This document shows, one piece after another, positions 22,991 through 35,934 of a stretch of DNA of 64,000 nt. Source of the stretch: Porpolomopsis calyptriformis (Eukaryota; Basidiomycota; Agaricomycetes; Agaricales; Hygrophoraceae); assembly GCA_951640195.1 (NCBI GenBank), contig OX621171.1:1984001-2048000 (forward strand), given 5' to 3'. The notes below the pieces were generated by a model. The model had not been told where the DNA came from, searched no databases, and saw nothing but the letters and a program-made list of their open reading frames with translations. The position numbers and the translations under genes are program-made. Positions within the stretch are counted from its first letter, which is position 1. Each line of letters starts with the position of its first letter.

Positions 22991-25900
22991 TCAATAATGC
23001 CAAAAAGGTTTCAGGAAGGCTGTGATGAGATCAGCTCTATTCAAGTCCGCCGTCAGTCTCGGAAGCTTGAGCATCATAGAAAGCGCACCATGGTCGGTAC
23101 CGACACCTATTGCTGTGCCAGTTTCAGTGAGGACGTGTGATATTTCCGAGATCGCCTTTGTGTTGGCGGTATCCATCTCTATGGTTGTCGTCATTTTCTC
23201 GGGGAACACGTAGCTACCGGTCTTCGGGTTGAGAGTCGCTCTCGCCATGGAGTTCAACAAAACGCGGCGTTCCAAGTCAACGCTGTACGGGGGAACCTCC
23301 TTGATCTTCACAAGCGAATTTGAAGTCATCATCTCGCTCATCGCCCGGTACGATTGAAGGGCGCGAATACGATTTCTAGCTTTGTAAGACTCGTATGCGG
23401 AAGGTTCGAGTACACCAAACAAATATCGGGGGTGAACAACCAAAGCCGTGCCGCCAACTTGACCAAATCCAAAGGAGGACTAGGAACACGAGGGTGAGAT
23501 GGTTTTCGGATAAGCTAAGAGTTTCATACCATCACTCCTGCGCGAATACCGTCGGTGTGAATAGATTTCGAAGGGAACATTAGGAAGCGATGAGCTTGGA
23601 AGTGAGCGTCGACGTTGCTGTGCATAGTCAGAAAGGTGTATTTAAGTACATGATCGGATCCTACTCACTCGCTATTGCGGTTTCCAGGAATAATGCCGGA
23701 GCTAACGGTTTGCAAGAGACCCATCAATTGCCATGATGCTGATCCTCCTTTCGAGTGTCCCAGTAAACTCTTCTGCGCCATGATGGGGATGGCATTACCA
23801 GGGGTACGAGTAATGGAGGTGAAAATATCGTTCCAGATGTGTGTCTCGTTTTCTTCCTGTAGCTTCTGTGAGTCTCTCGATTCATCGGAAAGAGGATAAA
23901 CTCACATTAGCACCGGTGCTGGTTCCATGGATCGACAGAACGACAATGTCATCAGCGGTTAAGCCCCAAACAGCAAGCGCACGACGCAGCGGTGCTACTC
24001 GTGGGTCGGATCCTTCAAGCATGCCGTACATAGCTAACACATCTTCCTCTTGGCGGTCGGCTTCCTTCTCGATATCGGCCACCCGTGAAGAGAAGTATTC
24101 GTCGTCGACAGGCTCTCCTCGGCTCTTACATGCTTCGAGCTCCTCACGAAGTTGTGAGTGCTCGTGTGAAAGCCATTGAGAGATTTGAGTGCGTCTAAAC
24201 GTGATTTGACGAGAACGGTAGGCTACGTCGAGGAGCGGTAGGGGGTGTTTCGATGCTACCTCCCTAGCAATTGTCAGTACCCCACAACCAGGGGCTGGAA
24301 TAGACCGTCCTGCTTTATCACTGAATAGTGGTGTCAGTCTCTATACCAGTGCGAATCGGCTTATACCTACGTCGAGGTGGAAGTGAATGCAATGACGCCA
24401 CGAATCGGAGCTTCAAGTGCCAGGGCAGTTTTGGCAGTCATGACAATGTGTATCCCAGTTCCTTGTGCCTCCATGAACTGAGCGGTTTGAACGCATGAAT
24501 ATCAGAAGAACAGATATGGTCAAATTTGTCTTACCCCTGCACGAGTTGTTGTTGCTGGACGGGACATCTCCGTAGGCTCCCGACCCATCGCAAACTCTGT
24601 TTCTGCACTGCTTGTCGCCTTCATGTTGGCGAACTCGTAAGAGCCCTCTTCGCAAATGTCGTCAAAGCCACCAGCGATCATGACTTTAGCTTTTCCGGAC
24701 AGGAGGGTATCGCATGCGATCTCAAGGGGCTGTAGTGCCGTTGCGCTGCGGGAGGGATCACGTCAGCGGGAAATTACACGGAGAGGAAACACGAACCAGG
24801 CTCCCACGGGGACTTTAACAGGGCCACTCGAGGACATTAATAACAAGTTCACCCAGCCAGCCGTGGTATTAATGAAACTAAAATGGGACGCTGAGAAATG
24901 GGATGACCGTACTGGAAAAAGGACTCACGTCTCTTGAAGGATGTCATTCTGCACTTCCTTCTCTTCTCGGCGATCCTTGAACATCTTTCCCAGACTCTCA
25001 GTTCCACCCATGCCACTTCCAAGGCAAGTCCCGACCTCCGAGGGATGCATGTGCTTGTATAGTTCGTATGGGTCTGTGATGCGGGACATATTGAGAGCCT
25101 CCGCTGTGCAGACAAGAGCCCACAGGGTAGCTCGATCCGTTTGAGCAATGATATCATCAGGAATGCCGTATCGACCAGCGTGCCAACCTGTCGGGACTTG
25201 ACCAGCCACTGTACGGCTGAACTTGAAAGCTTTTGGGACGAAGATGCATGCACCCTTCTTGAATTTCACAAACCACTGGCCGCTTTCACCAGCCCAGATA
25301 TCGCACTTGTCACCATGTTGGTATTTGAAGTTTTCGGCCTCGGCTTCCGCGACTTCAATGGGTTCCAAGTCATGGATTAGCTCAACCTCCTGGTTGAAGA
25401 TTTTCTTTTTGGGGTTGTAACCTCGGAAAAGGTCAGGTTCTAGGATGCAAGCGTAAGCTTTTGAAGGGGGAATCAGCATACTTTACTCACCGATGAGGCG
25501 GACTCCGGCATGACTTAGGATTTCTTTTTCGTAGCGTCCTCTGACATACTTATCATCCACTGGCTCGTTGGTTTTGCTGTCAACCCAGCCGACATACAAA
25601 GACCCATCCTTTAGGCGACCGTTGAAGTGTTTTATGTAGCCCATCATCCACGCCATTTCAATACACCCTTCGATGGTGAATTCACCTCTTGCTTCCATCT
25701 CCCATCGTGTTCTGGAGCTACCCCAAGGACCGACTTCAGCGAAGCCCGTGACAACGATGACTCTGTCCAGATCAATCATACCCCGTAGCTGGGATACATC
25801 TTTCAGTGAGTCGACCGACTCCAAAGCGGGGAAATCGAATCGGAAATTCGCCAGGGGGACCACGTTTACGGTCTGCAAAAGTCTTTCCGCCTCAACGCCA

Positions 25901-28900
25901 TTGACAACCTGAAAATCGGCGGAACTATCTCTCGCGATAGCACGGCGAAGTTCGCTCTTCTTATTGAGGTTGATACGGATGCGGGTTGTGATATCTGCAA
26001 GGTGCGGAAGCCGAGCCATTCCACCGTTGAGGTCTGCCCAAATCGGCTCCACTTGAGTAATGCTGAATAGCAGCGGATGCATAAGACCCAGAATATTGAA
26101 CGCCATTTCTTTCGCCGAGAAGGTGCGAACGCCATAACTTTCCAACTCATGTGCGACAATATTGGCGGGGCTCATCAAGCCCGTACCACGGGTCCATCTA
26201 ATGGGAGCAAATTTAGATAGATGATGACAAAAGCGTCGACATTCACTCACCCAATGACAGCACCCGCCAGGCAGAGGTACTCACCCCAACTTTCCGAGCT
26301 CCAGCGATTAAACAGCGTCTCGAGAGAAATTTTTGACTCGGAGTAGAGACCATCATTCCCAAAAAGACCATGGTTGGGCGAAAGCGGTAATATGACTTGG
26401 GTAGGCCGTGTGACGAAATCTCGACTGGCTTTCTTGTTTTTGACAGCGCCGAGAATTCGAAGGAGGTTGACCAACATGATACGATGGGCAAGTTCAGACT
26501 TGTCGTCGACACCATCAATCTCTCGTCCATTTTCAGGAACAGCGGCGAATGGGAGAATATAGTCGAGATCGAGCCCTAACGTAGCATAGATGTAGTCAAC
26601 TAGAGCTTCGACGTCTTGCTTAGAACCCTGATTGAATGGGACGACAATCAAAGCGGAACCGCGACTTCCAAAGCTCTGGAAGATCGATTGGTAATACTCG
26701 ACAGTGGCGCGACTGTAACGGGATGTGGTGACCACAACATGTGCACCGCCAGAGAGCAGCCCTTTCAAAATCTCGACACCGATAGAACCCTTGCCGACGC
26801 CAGTTAACAGAGCATTCTTGTCCTTGAATGTCGTACCTGAGGTAGCAATTTCGTGGAGGATATCCAAGTAGACACTCGTCAGGTTGCTGCTATATTCCCA
26901 ATTAGTGCCGACTCTGCGTTTCAAGTGCAACAAGGGAATCTTGTCGGCCGATACGAATGAAACGCTTGTAATTTGAGGGCGAAGGAATTGAGATGATGAT
27001 CTCCGGCTTCGGGTTCCAACGCGGCTACGAGGATCAGGTCCTTTACGTAGAGAACGAACCACCCCTTCATAAAGCGCCTTGATGCGATTCTTCTGCTCTT
27101 GGCTAATTCCAGGTTGCGATTTTACAACCGTCCAGAGTTTAAGAACATCGTCCTGAACCTTTTGGATATTTACGGCTCCCGAGACAGTGTCACCACTCGC
27201 CATTTCTTCTACGTACGCTTCAAGCTTGCGGACATTCTCGCGAACGACTTCCGAGTACACAATATCGCCCTTTTCCGTGACTTCGGTACGAGGCGCGGTG
27301 GGAAAGGTAACTTCAGGGACCAGTTAGAAGAGAAAAGTAGACAATATCTAAGCGCGACTAACCATCCTTGTAAACCGGTGGCCTTCCGATGACCTCTTTA
27401 GTGTTATCGAGGAGTTGTTGCCCGAATTCTTTGGCCAACTTGTAGTTTTCGCCTCGAGTAACGTCACATTGGTCAATGTTGTATTGCATATAGACAAGGA
27501 AGTCCGGATCGGCACGATTGAGGAGAGAAATGGCACGCGCAGTAATATCGCGATCTACGGTGGCGAGTCGTCCGAAAATAACGTTGTAATACATAAGCAG
27601 AGCATCTTGTCGAGCCCAGTTCCAGGAAGAATCAAAGCGCCGTGCCTTGAGTGGATCAAAGATTGGCTGGATACCATCGATATAGGTGTCGCCGTGCTCC
27701 TTCGCGATGCTGTCTAACCGGGCTTGAAGAGCGATCGAATGTGCCTTTTCTTTATCAAATGCAATTTCACCCGAGCGTGAGTCGCGTTTGAGGTAGCGCA
27801 TATAGAGTTCGACGTGCTGGGCTGCAAACCGTTCCTGCTCTGCCTGGAATTTCAAAAACTCCTCACTATTTATCACGGCTCCTCCAGCTGCCCCAGCTGC
27901 TCCACCTCCCGAACTGCCTGGAGACAGAGAAATCCCGGACCTCTTAGCATATATCGCCACGATGCCGTCCAGCCAGGTCTTGGCTTCAGCTTCTGAACCA
28001 AGCCGCTTCGCAGGTTCTAGGGTGGTTCCAAGCAACAAAATGCCGTCTGACCGCGAAGGTCCCAGACCCCAACTCTTGGCAAGGTAAGACTTGATGGCAG
28101 AAGAATTAAACCCGCCAGGCATCTTACCACCAATCATACGAGAGACCAACGCGTTGGAATGTTTTCCAAGGGTGCCGGAAAATCCCATCCCCAATGCGGA
28201 CGCCAGTTCTTCGAGCGGCATTTCTTTGGCTTTCTCAGGGGCAGACGCAAATTCCAACTGTAGGTCGCCTAGTATCTCGTTTTGTAGTGTGGACTTCCCG
28301 CCTACAAGGTCTTTGATGCTCTTTGAAAGGGTACTTCATCTACTTTTTTTTTGAGCTTTTGGGCAATGACAACGGTCAAGATCTCAATGGATTTCAGAGG
28401 AACATCCTCCACCATGGTGACGGAAGCAGATGGAGCGGAAATCGACGCAATTGTAACCGGAGCGGTACTGGGAGCCGGGGGTGCAGTTTGAGGAGCTTCT
28501 TCGACTACTACAACGGCTTCAGGCTCATCTTCGAATTGGTAGTATATTTCCTTCCCGTTCTGTGCATGACAAAGAATCGACCGAGAGCGGCCGGTGGAAT
28601 CATCTCGGGCCTCGTATTTGGCCTTGAGTGTACGTTTAGCCATGCCGGTCAACGTTGGAGAAGGGCCAAGCTCGATGAACCTTTCGAACGCGAAATCTGC
28701 GAACAACAGGTCCTGTGTCTCGATCCATCGAACAGGGGAAGCAAATTGGTATGCGAGGAGTTCCACAAGAATGATATACGCCAACTTTTGACGTTGCGCT
28801 GGGTCAGCCCAGCCGTCCTCGTCCCACCTCCCCAAAACTTTGTCAAGGCGTGGAGACGATGTTTGGTCGTAGGTTAGCTGGGCATACTCGCGAGAGACTT

Positions 28901-31900
28901 CGAATGGCTTAGCGATAAGGTTAGGGATATACTTTCCGACGAGCACGTCGGGATTCAGGTGATCGGCCTTGAGCTTTTTTGAAAGATCTGCAATATGGAT
29001 ATTAGTTATCAGAATTCAGGTAGCGGTTGAGTTATCCTACAAGCTCGGAATGGCATGACCCCAGCCCAAAGATAGCGGGAATGGAAAGGTACATCAATAC
29101 CAGGGAGGGGGATTGTTGCAAAACCACGTTCGAGCTTTATATGGCCTTCGACTTTTTGCTGTTCTTTAGCTCGTTCGAAACAACTCTTGACGATCTCTCC
29201 CAGCATCTCTTTGACCCTCTCAACAGTGTATGTTTCAGTGAGCTGCATAAACTTTGTTAGCCACATTTAGTTTAACACTTGAATTAATTTCACCTTGGCA
29301 ATGTCAATTTTTTGGACTTTCAAATAATTGAGGACATTCGTCATCGTTTCAAGTGCCACGAGCTCCCCAGCACAAACGTATTGTTGACCCTGCAAGATTA
29401 CCGAAAGATCAACACCAGTTAAAGGTACACCAAACGCAACACACCTCGACATTGTAATTGACGATTTCAAGGAGACAGCTAGTTGATAGAGCGATGCTGT
29501 CAACTACCTCACGCAGGGCTGCATCGCCGAATGTCTTCGAGATTCGACTCGGGTTGACGGCACACATGGCGTAATTAGACCGGTTTTCGGAGTCTCGCTC
29601 CACAGCACGCTGCATTGTGATTCCACGGTAGAAGACAACGTCAACAAGAGACAAAATGGGAAGGACGTCTGTGATCGAGGCCAGTGCGGAATACTCGCCC
29701 AAAGAGTGTCCGGCAAAAGCACAGTCCTTCTGCACGAGACCCTTCATCCGAAGGTCCTCGAATGCGGCCTTCTCGGTAACGACGAGAGCGATCTGTGCAA
29801 ATTGGGTAGCAAAGAGCAGTCCATTCGGATGACTAAATGTATATTTGGGAGTGCGAACGTCGATATCGGCGAAGAGGGGGAGAGTCTTGACGTTACCGTC
29901 CTTGTCCATTGTGTCGTATGTCATATCGATGTATCGTTGGCGAATGGCTTGACCTTTGATTCCACCAAAGTGAATAGTTTTCTCCTTCGGGTTGTCTTTG
30001 ACTATCTCCACGATAGAGAATCCATACACATTGCGGAGATGAGCATCGGCACTCTCCCACACTGCGCGGGCGGCAGGGGAACTATTGTAAAGATCCATAC
30101 CCATACCTGGTTCTTGAGATCCTTGGCCGGTGAATACAGACGGTGGTGGGCTGTGCAACCTCCGCTGAGCCTTCAAGAACCTTCTCGCCACGACTATTTC
30201 CTGTCTCGATTTGGACGACGATGTGACCATCCCGCATAGCAACATGTTTGATACTGACGGTCAATTCGTCACCGGGCAGGACCATCCCCACAAACGTAAC
30301 ATTATAGCTTTGAGAAACAAAATTCGTCAATAATTCCGTCTCAGTGATAAGTACCACGCACGCAAGGACCCGTTCGGAGTGACCTTCCGCAACAACATTC
30401 TCGACGTGGCAACGTGTTGCAGCACTAGTCCACAAACCATGTGTGATGGTGCCGGGGAGAGACGCATAGTCAGAGAAGTACGGGTTCACGTGGATGGGGT
30501 TGAAATCACCCGAGACGTCAGAGTATGGTTCGTTAGTAAGGGGGGCACTGAATACGGCTTTGGCGGGGCTGGTCAGTGAGTAACCGCCGTTCGCCAAGGG
30601 CACCGCAAGCCCTTGAGGGCTGCCGTGACGTTGCAAGTACGCGAGGACGGGGTTACCTTTACAATCGTCCTGTTGGAAGTCCACAGATCCGACCTTGACC
30701 AAGCGTCTCAGAAGGTCTCTAACGAAGACGCTGCCAGAGACCGAGACATCGCAGTATGAGGTCTTGTCCTTGAATGAAACTTGCCACTCGATACGGAAAA
30801 TAAGCCATGTGCCAGCCAGGAGTGGTCTAGATTCATCATCCCATTTGAACCATTCCTTCGACTGCAGCACCCCAACGGCAGCGTCGTTTGCAAGCTCAAC
30901 TAGATAGTCGGGTTCCTCCGTTGTCTCAAATGTATTCTGGTAGTCGGAGAAGCGACCACGATAAAGAAATGCCGATACTACCTCGATAACTGGTTTGTCG
31001 CCACGACGAACATAACCTTTCACCTTGACTATCTTGCCCTCGTTCGCATTTGTGACCGAGACGATTCGAGCTTCCGCCTTGCAGACATCCCCAACTTGAA
31101 GTGGTTTCGCACCATCGACCATGCGGAAGCCGTTGGAAAGGTGGACAAGTTTAAGGAGATCTCCATCAATTGCAAATGGGAATATCGACTTTATGATTGC
31201 CTGTGGACCACCGTCAAAGTACCATAAATATTTATGAATATGAGACTTGCCTGCCATCCAGTCACGATTGCGAAGTCCATAGGCGCCTGAACCTTCGTGT
31301 TCCTAACGGTGTTGAAGGCCTCGCCTTGATTGCCAACAACACCACAAAATCTTGCTACGTCAGTGACATCAATTGTGACTTCGGGGCCAACGAATACATC
31401 GTGGATGTCAAGGTTAGGGAGGACAGCTTCATCGCCAAACCAAAGCTTCCAGTAAAATTCCTTGATCCGAGTGTTGCGGCCCTCCGCGATTTCATGAATT
31501 GGAACTGAGCCCATGGAAGGCTTATACACAAATCGTAAGTGGAGAGGAACTGAGACTCCCTGACGTTCTTCGAAAACCGTAATATTGATCAGCTTTGATT
31601 GGGCGTCATATTGAATTTCTACTGCTTTGAAGGCCGGCGTTTGAACGTTATTCGACCGGGCGGCACCATAGACGGTGACGGAAACAGGGGATGAATCCAA
31701 CAAGGTAACGACAACTCTTTGTCCAGAACGAGGAGCAAGGAGTCGATGAATGGGGTTACTGACATACGATGAACCTTGCACAATGGTCGGTGAGCAGAAA
31801 AGAGCCCGCAACCATCCGATTTGGGGGCCAGCTAACGTCTCTGACCACAGGGACTGCTCAGGTGCCGCAGTACCCATCACTTGGAAGTTTCGGCCTCTGT

Positions 31901-34891
31901 CTCCACTCGCTGGATGTTGAACGGCACCAGGAAGTCCGGAGAAGCAGCCTTGGGTTTTACAGCCAGGTAGTCGACAGAGGGGATTTTGGATTCGTCGCCG
32001 CCATAACGGTGCTCTATAAGCTTCTGGATGAGAGATGAATTGACGCTATCAAGTAGATCCTTGATGGCTGGATCCTTGACTTTAGAATGTTTCACAGCCA
32101 CCGGTCCTTGCAAGATGCAAACTCGTTGAGGGTCTTGATCAAAAACGCCTTCGATATCCCCAGCTGCCCACAAAGAGTCCTGTCGGAAGGTCACACCTAA
32201 TTAGAACAATCTGTCGATAATTCTGGTTGGGTCACATACCTTCTTAAACCATACTTCGAAATTGGCATCCAGCACGGGAATGAAGGGTACGGGTTTTTGT
32301 CCAAGTCTCTGAGAGATGGCCAAGAAATATGCCTTATCTTCTGAGGCCAAAGGTTGCTCCCTGGCTAACGGATATGCTCTGAAGAACAAATCGACGAACG
32401 GTAGGGGGTCGTCGAGCGTTGCAAAGCTCTGCAAAAGTGATGGTTTGTCGCCACCGCCATTCACGCCTGCAAAACGTTCCTCTACTCTCCTCAACCAGTC
32501 ACCCGTCAAATTCCTCAAGGACGTATCCACCCATCGGTTCTCGTGCTTCACGAACATGAGTCTCACCATCCTCAATACCACCTCTTCATATGTCATAGCA
32601 CCAAGATCGGTTGCAACGCTATCGTCCTTCTTCCATCCAAACCATGGCTTGCTGAAGTCTTTGTTTAATTTCTCTATAACTTCCGCTCTACGCTCTGTTA
32701 GCCATGCCATGCGTTTTTCCTTTGGTAGGCTGAATACGGTGTCGTCGAACTCTTTCCACAACTTGACGCCCCGTGTCGCAATCTTATGAATCGGCTCTCC
32801 GAGCTCGGACCGCACAGTGAAATCCCCCCCGTCGGCTTCACGTATGTACCTTCCCAGCCCCTGTCCTCCACACCAGGGGCCGCAACGATCAAGTCTTTCA
32901 CTGACGAGCTTGTGTGCGCTTCTTTCGCAACCATGACACGGCTTGCGAATAGAAAGCCGTCGAAGGGCATGGGCTGGACGTCGTACGAGACAGACTAGTC
33001 CCCGGTTAGGTATGGCCACACATCATCAGCGGCACCAAAACCAGATCCGGCTACAAGGGAGATATTTTTTTGCTGGCAAATGAAGCGATACGTTGCAAGA
33101 ATAGGTTGATGAAAGTCCTCGAATGAATGGTGCCCATCGGCCCGCCCGCCAGTCCATTGTAAAATGATGGGGAAGTCGGGATTTGAAGCAGCAATGTTGA
33201 CAACCTGTCGAATGCCATCGGTACTACCAGGCTTGAATGCGACGTGCTTAATCCCAGCGTTCCTCAGCCCCTCAATAATCTCGGCAGCTTTCTCCGTAGT
33301 CGGAATGCCGGCGGCAACGCAAAACCCTTCTATAGGCAGCCCTTCTTGCCGTAACTGTTGCCATAGAGGGAGCTGGAAACCGAACTGACGAGGGTTGATG
33401 TAAAGGGAGTTGAGTGTGATGCCAATCCCGGCGGGGATCTTCGTCTGTATTTCGGAAACTTTGGCACGCAATGCAGCAGCGCTGTAGTGCCCTCCGCCAG
33501 CAAGTTCAACATGGTATCCAGCCTCAAGAACAGCACTGACGAAACCAGCTTTTACAGTGGTGGGGGTCATACCGGCAACCATGATCGGCGGTTTGCCCAA
33601 GAGACGAGAAAACGGGGTATCGAGATGTATCACACCATCGCTATTGATGGATTAGAGAATAACGGAAGATATCGGTATCATTAAACGAACCTTGTCCGCA
33701 CCAAGCCCGGCGCCCATTGCTCACTCCATCGATCCTCGAACTTGACGCATTGCGTATCGTAGAGTTCAACATCACCCTTGCCTTTATCCCCAACAACAAT
33801 AACCCGAACTCCTCGTCCATCTAGATTGCGCGCAGTGAGAGGTCCGATCCCGCTCAAGCCGCCAGGACCAAAATCAATCGCATGGGTCGCTGCCTTCGGG
33901 AAGTTGGTCGCAACTGACCAGTGAATGGGTAACGTAAATATTTGATCGCAGAGTAAACGCGTGATCGACCCTGAAAACAGTCGCAAATCTGAACCTGTGC
34001 AACCGGCTCGTCATTATGTCGAAGGTGAAAGAGACGACAAAACGCACCATCCTCGGTGTGAAAAACTGGTATCTGCAGGTCCTCGGGCTTCCAGAGATCC
34101 TCTCCCCCGAGATCCTCTACACAGAGCTTTTCTCCCGCGCCGGCAAGATATGTGCTGTGATACGGGACGCCAACAACTAAGAAACGAATGGAAAATACAG
34201 ACTTGCGTTGTGAAAATGGCGTTTTGCTCTGATCGATCCCGTTGGGTGCACGAACATTCCTCAAATTCGTTACAAGTCCACACAACGAGCGCGTTGGTCC
34301 AGTGATAACAAATGCGCGTGGCCCATTATGCAAAGATACTGTCAACTTGGCGTTTTCGGGGAGGTGGGAGTTCGTCTTCTTCACGTGTGGCTCCAAGTCC
34401 TTTAACGAGAGGCCAGTCACAGAAAGCATAGGGCTCGGCACGCCCTCTCCACCCTCAACTGTGTCCTGGACAATACTCGGCTCTAGAGACGTTACGGGAA
34501 ATGCTTGTTGTCCACGCAAACCAGAGAAAAACAGCCACCGAATCGCTTTACGAGCATTGTCCATGAAGGACTCGAAAGAGCTAGATGCGGCGATGGCTAC
34601 GGCTGATACTAGGCGTTGCGAATGACCAGTCGCGCCAGCAATACGATCACGGAGTTCACCTGGAGTGAGACCAGAGACACGGCAGACAACCAGGTACTGG
34701 GCAAGTTGTGTGAGGCCAATGAGAGGTGAAGAAATAGGGATAGATGCGAGATAGATGGTAGAAGGGCGAGGAATGGTTTTAGAGAGCCAAGCGACGACCT
34801 CCATGCCATGAGGGTAGAAGAGTGTATCTTGACGAGCAACTGCGAGGGGTTGGAGAACCTCGTTGACCATGGATGTAAGGAAAGAGGTCAC
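22991..34891 (-). pseudogene. Single-chain fungal fatty acid synthase, truncated and broken
   Basis: A type I fungal FAS with the beta and alpha chains fused, as in many Agaricomycetes; the intact enzyme makes C16/C18 acyl-CoA in the cytosol. Domains along the minus strand: acetyltransferase (GATGHSQ near 34,625), enoyl reductase (33,633-32,300; GKPPIMVAGMTPTTV), dehydratase (GDFNPIHVNPYF near 30,500), malonyl/palmitoyl transferase ([23 protein letters not shown]), ACP (GGKS near 28,300), ketoreductase (27,260-26,250) and ketosynthase (VPVGACAT, SIHGTSTG, LLGHSKGG). Most introns are preserved, including a GC-AG one near 31,250, so it is not a retrocopy. Lesions: stop TAG (complement of 32,995-32,997, Trp expected); frameshifts near 32,822, 31,880, 30,140 and 28,325; no N-terminal ~150-200 residues; and the phosphopantetheinyl transferase domain lost just after GVGTD. 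Some single-base shifts in short T/C runs could be sequencing errors. Confidence 0.85.
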
Positions 34892-34924
34892 AAACGTGCT
34901 ATATATAGCACGACTAACCCGACT

Positions 34925-35835
34925 TTGCGTTTTTACTGAGCGTGACAGCCGCCGCTTTGCCTTTATCGAGAACTTCCATTAATCCGACACTGGCCCATTC
35001 ACGTCTCGTACTTCACGAGTCAAGACTAACCGAACCTCGTTCACCAACTCGCCGCTGGTGGGAATACTGCCTCTCATAGCCAAGTACTGTTCTCCATGGA
35101 GTAATTTCGCCTGAAGCAGAGTCGGTGTCGGAAGCAAGGTATTAGCAGTTGACTAACTGGGTTGAAGTTGGGGAGCCAGCCCAACGGGATGCCAGCGCTG
35201 GCAAGGAACTGAGGGATAACTCCAAAAGTGGGAAGGGCACTGGATTCATCGTGTCCCTCATACGTCCATTGGAGTTCCTTTGCTGCCGCACCAATTCCTA
35301 TGTCATACAGGATTACATCTCGCTCGGTGTAGTTGGATCGATGTGGACCCCTTTAGCGTCCCTGACAAGTTGCGAATCTTCTTGATTCCGTATTTGACGC
35401 CTTCTCGCGCCACGGTTTTGGTGAATCCGATGAGACCTCATAAATGTTTGCGAGTGAGTCCGTCACAAAAAACGATGACGATAACACCGGGGTTATAATA
35501 AATTACGCCCAGACGAGTTTCATTGAGAAAAACTCACCCCTTGTCTTGTAAACTACTGGCATTGTTGATCAGGATGGTCACCGCGCCGAACGCATCAAGT
35601 GCAGACTGTATAACAGCACCCCCGTCTGTCACCGAGGACGTATTTGCGACCGCCTTGCTGCCGGCTGTAGAATGGAATTAACTTGTCGGATATTGCAGGA
35701 CATGGATTGACAAACACTTGATGACCTCGTCAACAACTTTCTGGGCAGCGGCAGCACTGACGTCGCTAACGACGACATTCGCGCCGCGAGAAGCGAAGAG
35801 CTCTGAATAACTGGTTGAAGTGAGTGGTGGTGAGT
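34925..35835 (-). pseudogene. Peroxisomal multifunctional enzyme type 2 (MFE-2/Fox2) fragments
   Basis: The minus strand carries pieces of the beta-oxidation protein that joins (3R)-hydroxyacyl-CoA dehydrogenase to enoyl-CoA hydratase 2. Starting at an acceptor near 35,823: SELFASRGANVVVSDVS, an intron, then KAVANTSSVTDGGAVIQ and FGAVTILINN from the short-chain dehydrogenase part. After a large internal loss comes the hydratase part: YTERDVILYDIGIGAAAKEL, ALPTFGVIPQFLASAG, GEQYLAMRGSIPTSGELVNE and EVLDKGKAAAVT. The middle of the enzyme and the C-terminus are missing. It abuts the broken FAS 5' end with no intergenic space. Confidence 0.78.
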
Positions 35836-35934
35836 GCGCGGGCAAAACGACTTATACAGTATATGGATCGGTTCATGTTGAAGGAAAGCCTCGCGTACTC
35901 TGCCTGTTTTGCTCGTGTTCGTCACCATTATAAT

